From contig NZ_AUAU01000005.1 of NCBI RefSeq assembly GCF_000428885.1, forward strand, positions 62,001 through 126,000: a DNA stretch of 64,000 nt, read 5' to 3'. A program made the translations under genes and the position numbers. The notes under the pieces are model-generated. The model saw only the letters and a program-made list of their open reading frames with translations, was not told where the DNA came from and made no database searches. The stretch comes from Geothrix fermentans DSM 14018. Lineage in GTDB: Bacteria; Acidobacteriota; Holophagae; Holophagales; Holophagaceae. Numbering within the stretch: position 1 is the stretch's first letter; every line of letters starts with the position of its first letter. Below, in pieces: positions 59,044-64,000 of the stretch.

Positions 59044-62000
59044 TTGGCGGAACGCAGAGACCGGGACATCCGGATCCGGGGGGCGGAAACCCACAACCTG
59101 AAGGGATTCGACGTACGGATCCCCCGGCGGAGCCTCACGGTCATCACCGGCGTCTCCGGATCCGGCAAGTCCTCCCTCGCCTTCGACACCCTCTTCCGCG
59201 AAGGCCAGCGCCGGTTCCTGGAGACGCTGCCCTCCTTCGCCCGCCAGTTCGTGGGCGGCCTCGCGCGCCCGGCGGTGCGGGGCCTCGAAGGCCTCGGCCC
59301 CGCCGTGGCCGTGGGCCAGCGCCCCTCCCTCTCGAACCCCCGCTCCACGGTGGGCACGCTCACGGAGGGCTGGGACCTCCTGCGCCTGCTCTTCGCCCGG
59401 CTGGGCTCGGCGCCGGAGGGCGTCCATCCCACCCGGGGGCTCTTCTCCTTCAACGGCGAGGAGGGGGCCTGCCCCCGGTGCCAGGGCCTCGGCGTGGAGG
59501 ACCGCCTGGATCCGGACCTGCTGGTGGCCGACCCCGCCAGGTCCCTGCGCGAGGGCGCCCTGCGGGTCAGCACGCCCGGCGGCTACCTCATGTACTCCCA
59601 GGTGACCCTCCCGGTGCTCGACGACGTGCTCCGCGCCCACGGCGGCTCCGTGGACATCCCCTGGCGCGACCTCACCGATGAGGCCCGCCAGGTCGTGCTC
59701 CACGGGTCGGATCGGCTGAAGGTCCCCTACGGCAAGCACCCCCTCGAGTCCCGCCTGAAGTGGACGGGCATCACCGCCCGCCCCCGCCAGGAGGGCTTCT
59801 ACCGCGGGCTCCTGCCGGTCATGGAGGAGATCCTCCGGGGCAAGCGCAACGACTCCATCCTCCGCTTCGTCCGCAGCGCCCCCTGCCCGGCCTGCCAGGG
59901 CGCCCGCCTGCGCCCGGAGGCCCTCGCCGTGACCTGGCAGGGGCGGCGCATCGTGGACCTCGCCGCCCTGACGGTGAAGGACCTGCGCGCCACGCTGGCC
60001 TCCGCGCAGGTCCCACCCCGGGAAGCGGCCGTCCTCGAACCCATCCGGGCGGGCCTCCTGGCCCGCTGCGACCTGATGGTGGACCTCGGCCTGGGCTACC
60101 TGGCCCTCGACCGGCCCGCCCCGAGCCTCTCCCGCGGCGAGGCCCAGCGGCTGCGGCTCATCGGCCTCGCGCTGGGCGAGCTGCGCGGCCTGCTGGTCGT
60201 CCTGGACGAGCCCTCCGCCGGCCTCCACCCCAGCGAGGTGGGCCGCCTGGTCCAGGTGCTGAAGCGCCTCCGGGACCAGGGCCAGACCGTGGTGGTGGTG
60301 GAGCACGACGCCCTCATCGCCCGTTCCGCGGACTGGCTCATCGACCTGGGGCCCGGCCCCGGGCGCGAGGGCGGACAACTGCTCTGGAGCGGCCCCCCGG
60401 CGGATCTGCTCGCGAGGGAGCTGACGGATGACGCCACACCCACCCAGCGCTGGCTGGCGGGAGCCTTGGCGGAGGCTCCGCGGATGCCCCGGCCCCTGCG
60501 GAGCCGCCTGCGCCTGGAGGACCTGGCCCGCCACAACCTCCAGAACGTGCGCGTGGACCTGCACGAAGGCTGCCTCAACGTCCTGTGCGGCGTCTCCGGC
60601 GCGGGCAAGACCTCCCTCCTCGAGGAGGCCGTGGCGCGCCTCCGGGAGGGCCGGGCGCCCGGTTCGCCCTTCCGCCGCATCGTCGCGGTGGACGCGGATC
60701 CCATCGGCCGCACGCCCCGCTCCAACGCCGCCACCTACACGGGGGCCTTCGACCTCCTCCGGGATCTCTTCGCCGCCTCTCCGGAGGCGAAGCGGCGCGG
60801 TTTCGGCAAGGGGCACTTCTCCTTCAACACCGCCGGAGGCCGCTGCGAGGCCTGCGAAGGCGCGGGGGTCCAGGAAGTGGGCATGCGCTACCTCGGCACC
60901 GTGGACCAGGTCTGCGAGACCTGCGGGGGGCGGCGCTTCCATCCCGAGGTGCTGGAGGTGAAGGTCCGGGACCGGAGCATCGCGGACCTCCTGGAGGGCA
61001 GCGTGGCGGAGGCCCTCGGCTGCTTCGCAGACCAGCCGCGGCTGCGGCGCATCCTGGACGCCCTGCGGGACGTGGGCCTGGGCTACCTGCCCCTGGGCCA
61101 GCCCGCCACCACGCTCTCCGGCGGCGAGGCCCAGCGCGTGAAGCTGGCCGCCGAGCTGGCCAGGGCCTCGGCCGGACCCGCCCTCATCGCCCTGGACGAG
61201 CCCACCACGGGTCTCCACGCCGCGGACGTGAAGGTGCTCCTGGCGGCCTGGGACCATCTGCTGGGGGCCGGGCACACCCTGCTGGCGGTGGACAACGACC
61301 TGGACGTGGTGCGCCACGCGGACCACGTGGTGGAGCTGGGTCCCGGCAGCGGCCCCGAAGGCGGGCGCGTGGTGGTGGAGGGCACTCCCGCAGACCTGGC
61401 CGCCCGCCGGGAGTCCCTCACGGGCGCGGCGCTGCGGGCCGTCCCGGAGCCTCCGGCCCCGCCCTTCCATCCCTCCGAGCCGCCGCCCATCGAGCTCCTG
61501 GGCGTCCGCACCCACAACCTCCAGGGGTTTGACGTCACCCTGCCCGCCCAGGGCTTCACGGTGGTCACGGGGCCCTCGGGCTCCGGCAAGTCCTCCCTGG
61601 TCTTCGACACCCTCCTGGCCGAGGCCCAGAACCGGTTCGCGGACCTGGTCTCCCCCTGGGCCCGGCGCCTGCTCCCCCGGCGGGGCGGCGCCGACCTGGA
61701 GGCGGCCCGGGGGCTCCAGGCGACCCTCTCCGTGCCGCCCCACGCGGGCCGCCGGAATCCCCGCTCCACCCTGGCCACGGCCACCGAGCTGGAGGAGCGC
61801 CTGCGGCTCCTGTGGGCCCGGGCGGGCGAACGTCCCTGCCCAGCCTGCGGAAGGCCCGCGGTGGGGGAGCACTGCCCCGGCGGCCACCTCCTCCCGGCGC
61901 TCTGGGCCTGGGACTTCTCGCCCCGCTCCGAGCAGGGGGCCTGCCCGCGCTGCCGGGGCCTGGGCTTCCTCCAGCGCTGCGATCCCGAGCGCCTGGTGAG

Positions 62001-63954
62001 CCATCCCGACCGGCCCCTGGAGGGCGGGGCCATGGACGGCACCCGCTTCGGCGCCTACCTGGGCGAGGCGGACGGCCAGTTCGTGGCCACCCTCCGGCAC
62101 GTGGCGGCCCAGGCGGGCCTGGACCTCAGCCGCCCCTGGCGCGAGCTCGGCCCGGCGGAGCGGGAGCTGGCCATGCGCGGCACGGGGGACACCGTGCACG
62201 AGGTGGCCTGGCGCTACCGGCGCGGCAAGGCGGAGGGCGTGCACCTGCTGAAAACCCCCTGGCCCGGCTACGCCACCCTCGTGGAGCGGGAGTACGGGCG
62301 GATCCACGCCGATCCCAGGGGTGAGGAGCTGGAGGCCCTCATGATGGACCTGCCCTGCCCGGACTGCGGCGGGGAGCGCCTGCGGGAGGCGGCCCGCGCC
62401 GTGCGGTTCGACGGACTCCGCCTCCCGGAGCTGATGACCCGCCCCGTCGAAGCCGCGCTCGCCGCCTTCGAAAAGCTGGACGGCCGCCTTCCCCCGCGGA
62501 CCCTCGCCCTCACCGAGGACCTCCGCCGGGACATCCTCGATCGCCTCCACGCGCTTTCCGAGGCGGGGCTCGGCTACCTGGCCCTCCAGCGGGAGATGGC
62601 CAGCCTCTCCGGCGGAGAGGCCCAGCGCGTGCGTCTCGCGGCGGCCCTGGGCGGCAGCCTCGTGGGCGTCACCTACGTGCTGGACGAGCCCACCCAGGGG
62701 CTCCACCCCCGGGACGTGGACCGGCTCGGAGGCGTGCTCCGGCGCCTGGCGGACGCAGGCAACGCCGTGGTCCTCGTGGAGCACGACCGCTCCCTCATCG
62801 CCGCGGCTGACCACGTGATCGAGCTGGGCCCCGGCGCCGGTCCCGAGGGCGGGCGCCTCGTGACCCAGGGCCCGCCCGGCGAGCTGGCGGAACAGCCCGA
62901 CTCGCGGACCGGGGCGCTGTTCCGGCGGTCTCCTGGCGTGGGGACGGGACAGCCATGGGCAGGTCGTCCGGGAGTCCGGGTGCGGGGGGCCCACCTCCAC
63001 AACCTCCAGGGCCTCGATGTCACCTTCCCCGCTGGCGTCCTGGTGGCAGTCACCGGCGTCTCCGGGAGCGGGAAGTCCAGCCTCGTGCGGGAGGTGCTGG
63101 GGGCCTCCCTCCGGAACCAAGTGCAGGGCCGCGGCCCCGTGGGCTGCGCCGGGATCGACGTGCAGGCGGACATCCGGCAGGTCCTCTCCGCGGACCAGGC
63201 GGCCCCGGGACTCGCCTGGAACAGCACCGTCCTCACCCTCGCGGGCCTCGGAGACCCCCTGCGCAGGCGGTTCGCCGCGACCCCCCAGGCCAAGGCGTCG
63301 AAGCTGACGGCGAAGCACTTCTCCACCGCCGCACCCGGCGGCCGCTGCGAGGCCTGCGAAGGCCGCGGCGTCCTCACCGTGGCCATGGACCTCCTGCCGG
63401 ACGTCGTCGTGGGCTGCGAGACCTGTCAGGGGCGGCGCTTCAAACCCGAGGTGCTGGCCTGCCGGCTGGAGGGCCGCAACATTGCGGGCCTGCTGGAGGC
63501 CAGCGTGGCCGAGCTGGCCGCGGTCTTTGCCAAGGACGCCCGGCTTTCCGGACCCCTGAGGGCCCTGGAGGAGATCGGGCTCGGCTACCTCCGCCTGGGC
63601 CAGGAAGGCAGCGCCCTGTCCGAGGGCGAGCGCCAGCGGCTCCGCCTCGCCGGCCTGCTGGCGGCGCCTCCGGAGAGATGGGCCGCCCTCCTCATGGACG
63701 AGCCCACCCGCGGCCTGGGCTTCGAGGACGTGGACCGGCTGGCCGCGGCCCTGCGGCGCCTCGCGGCGGATGGCCACCTCGTCGTCGCCGTGGAGCATGA
63801 CCTGGATTTCATCGCCCAGAGCGACTGGGTCATCGACCTTGGCCCCGAAGGCGGTTCCGGCGGCGGCCGGATCATCGCAGAGGGCCCGCCGGAGGCTCTG
63901 CGCGCCTGTCCGGTCTCCCACACGGGGCGGGCCCTGGCGGCGCGGATCGACTGA
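59044..63954 (+). CDS. double-length UvrA-like excinuclease (two fused UvrA units, four ABC modules)
   Basis: A single open frame of 1636 aa with four ABC ATPase modules, equal to two UvrA proteins end to end (junction near residue 815). Walker A motifs are GVSGSGKSS, GVSGAGKTS, GPSGSGKSS and GVSGSGKSS. Signature motifs are LSRGEAQRL, LSGGEAQRV, LSGGEAQRV and LSEGERQRL, so the outermost two are degenerate. Several CxxC zinc pairs are visible (CPRCQG, CEACEG...CETCGG, CPACG, CEACEG...CETCQG). UvrA finds bulky DNA lesions for UvrBC. The TTG start at 59044 follows GAGGGGG and gives the family N-terminus (IRIRGAETHNLKG); GTG 59007 is an alternative. It is probably co-transcribed with the kinase and regulator. 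Confidence 0.93.
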   Translation: MAERRDRDIRIRGAETHNLKGFDVRIPRRSLTVITGVSGSGKSSLAFDTLFREGQRRFLETLPSFARQFVGGLARPAVRGLEGLGPAVAVGQRPSLSNPRSTVGTLTEGWDLLRLLFARLGSAPEGVHPTRGLFSFNGEEGACPRCQGLGVEDRLDPDLLVADPARSLREGALRVSTPGGYLMYSQVTLPVLDDVLRAHGGSVDIPWRDLTDEARQVVLHGSDRLKVPYGKHPLESRLKWTGITARPRQEGFYRGLLPVMEEILRGKRNDSILRFVRSAPCPACQGARLRPEALAVTWQGRRIVDLAALTVKDLRATLASAQVPPREAAVLEPIRAGLLARCDLMVDLGLGYLALDRPAPSLSRGEAQRLRLIGLALGELRGLLVVLDEPSAGLHPSEVGRLVQVLKRLRDQGQTVVVVEHDALIARSADWLIDLGPGPGREGGQLLWSGPPADLLARELTDDATPTQRWLAGALAEAPRMPRPLRSRLRLEDLARHNLQNVRVDLHEGCLNVLCGVSGAGKTSLLEEAVARLREGRAPGSPFRRIVAVDADPIGRTPRSNAATYTGAFDLLRDLFAASPEAKRRGFGKGHFSFNTAGGRCEACEGAGVQEVGMRYLGTVDQVCETCGGRRFHPEVLEVKVRDRSIADLLEGSVAEALGCFADQPRLRRILDALRDVGLGYLPLGQPATTLSGGEAQRVKLAAELARASAGPALIALDEPTTGLHAADVKVLLAAWDHLLGAGHTLLAVDNDLDVVRHADHVVELGPGSGPEGGRVVVEGTPADLAARRESLTGAALRAVPEPPAPPFHPSEPPPIELLGVRTHNLQGFDVTLPAQGFTVVTGPSGSGKSSLVFDTLLAEAQNRFADLVSPWARRLLPRRGGADLEAARGLQATLSVPPHAGRRNPRSTLATATELEERLRLLWARAGERPCPACGRPAVGEHCPGGHLLPALWAWDFSPRSEQGACPRCRGLGFLQRCDPERLVSHPDRPLEGGAMDGTRFGAYLGEADGQFVATLRHVAAQAGLDLSRPWRELGPAERELAMRGTGDTVHEVAWRYRRGKAEGVHLLKTPWPGYATLVEREYGRIHADPRGEELEALMMDLPCPDCGGERLREAARAVRFDGLRLPELMTRPVEAALAAFEKLDGRLPPRTLALTEDLRRDILDRLHALSEAGLGYLALQREMASLSGGEAQRVRLAAALGGSLVGVTYVLDEPTQGLHPRDVDRLGGVLRRLADAGNAVVLVEHDRSLIAAADHVIELGPGAGPEGGRLVTQGPPGELAEQPDSRTGALFRRSPGVGTGQPWAGRPGVRVRGAHLHNLQGLDVTFPAGVLVAVTGVSGSGKSSLVREVLGASLRNQVQGRGPVGCAGIDVQADIRQVLSADQAAPGLAWNSTVLTLAGLGDPLRRRFAATPQAKASKLTAKHFSTAAPGGRCEACEGRGVLTVAMDLLPDVVVGCETCQGRRFKPEVLACRLEGRNIAGLLEASVAELAAVFAKDARLSGPLRALEEIGLGYLRLGQEGSALSEGERQRLRLAGLLAAPPERWAALLMDEPTRGLGFEDVDRLAAALRRLAADGHLVVAVEHDLDFIAQSDWVIDLGPEGGSGGGRIIAEGPPEALRACPVSHTGRALAARID

Positions 63955-63961
63955 GCCAGCC

Positions 63962-64000
63962 TCACTCGAAGCCGGGAAGGGCCTCCAGGTCCGCAGCCTC
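63962..64000 (-). CDS. C-terminal tail of a minus-strand gene running out of the window
   Basis: Twelve codons ending in TGA at 63964-63962 read EAADLEALPGFE, a protein-like ending convergent with the UvrA gene. Too little is present to identify it, and it could be chance. Confidence 0.3.
   Translation of the reverse strand, partial: EAADLEALPGFE

Noticed and set aside
59044..63954. Two separate uvrA genes split by a missed stop
   Set aside because: The frame is uninterrupted through the junction near 61.49 kb, and no start with a ribosome site was evident there; a fused protein is the simplest reading.

Overview
The window is G+C-rich Gram-negative DNA. It has an outer-membrane assembly factor (BamA), a periplasmic Skp-type chaperone and several lipoproteins. 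It also carries a succinyl-CoA:acetate CoA-transferase, a transmembrane Ser/Thr kinase with a long helical repeat tail, HD-GYP and GGDEF response regulators, and heptameric TATCAGC/TGTCAGC intergenic repeats. This mix most resembles Acidobacteriota of the Holophagae type (Geothrix/Holophaga relatives). That placement is inference from gene content; there is no rRNA in the window.

Layout. 1-6.5 kb: the end of a NitT/TauT-type ABC importer, small membrane proteins, a flavin-binding PPOX protein, mutS and a frameshifted GxxExxY gene. 6.8-15.2 kb: a CoA-transferase, an L-2-hydroxyglutarate oxidase-like flavoenzyme, a 1004-residue Ser/Thr kinase and clpB. The last 168 bp of clpB are repeated 138 bp downstream. 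15.5-24 kb: c-di-GMP turnover regulators around a NagZ-like hydrolase, metK, a coiled-coil lipoprotein and a VolA-like surface lipase. 24-32 kb: a minus-strand operon clpC-bamA-skp-MFS-plsC. 32.5-34.1 kb: purA, tRNA-Lys(TTT) and tRNA-Glu(TTC). 34.1-47.6 kb: a stretch starting with lower-G+C DNA just after tRNA-Glu, then an RlhA-like U32 protein, a BaiN-like flavoprotein, chorismate mutase and recC-recB-recD. A diverged 39-bp copy of the tRNA-Glu 3' end closes it at 47.66 kb, which looks like an old island boundary. 48-53 kb: a KAS III-like enzyme, topoisomerase III, a uracil-DNA glycosylase-family protein and a DUF885-like metallopeptidase.

The most interesting region is 53.3-64 kb. It holds a full-length class I lanthipeptide dehydratase (LanB), a divergently transcribed 53-residue peptide gene, a LytS-type histidine kinase, a LytTR response regulator, a double-length UvrA (four ATPase modules in one chain) and a 58-residue DUF3606 gene. 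The peptide's tail (PITITTSLTTI) is rich in Thr and has no Cys, so LanB could make dehydroamino acids but no lanthionine rings. I see no LanC, LanT or LanP in the window. Three pairs of ACCGTTC-type direct repeats match the LytTR binding consensus. They lie upstream of lanB, the peptide gene and the DUF3606 gene, each oriented with its gene. I infer a self-regulated RiPP system, possibly with the UvrA protein as a resistance or repair partner.

Most long antisense open frames are G+C-driven shadows and were not annotated.
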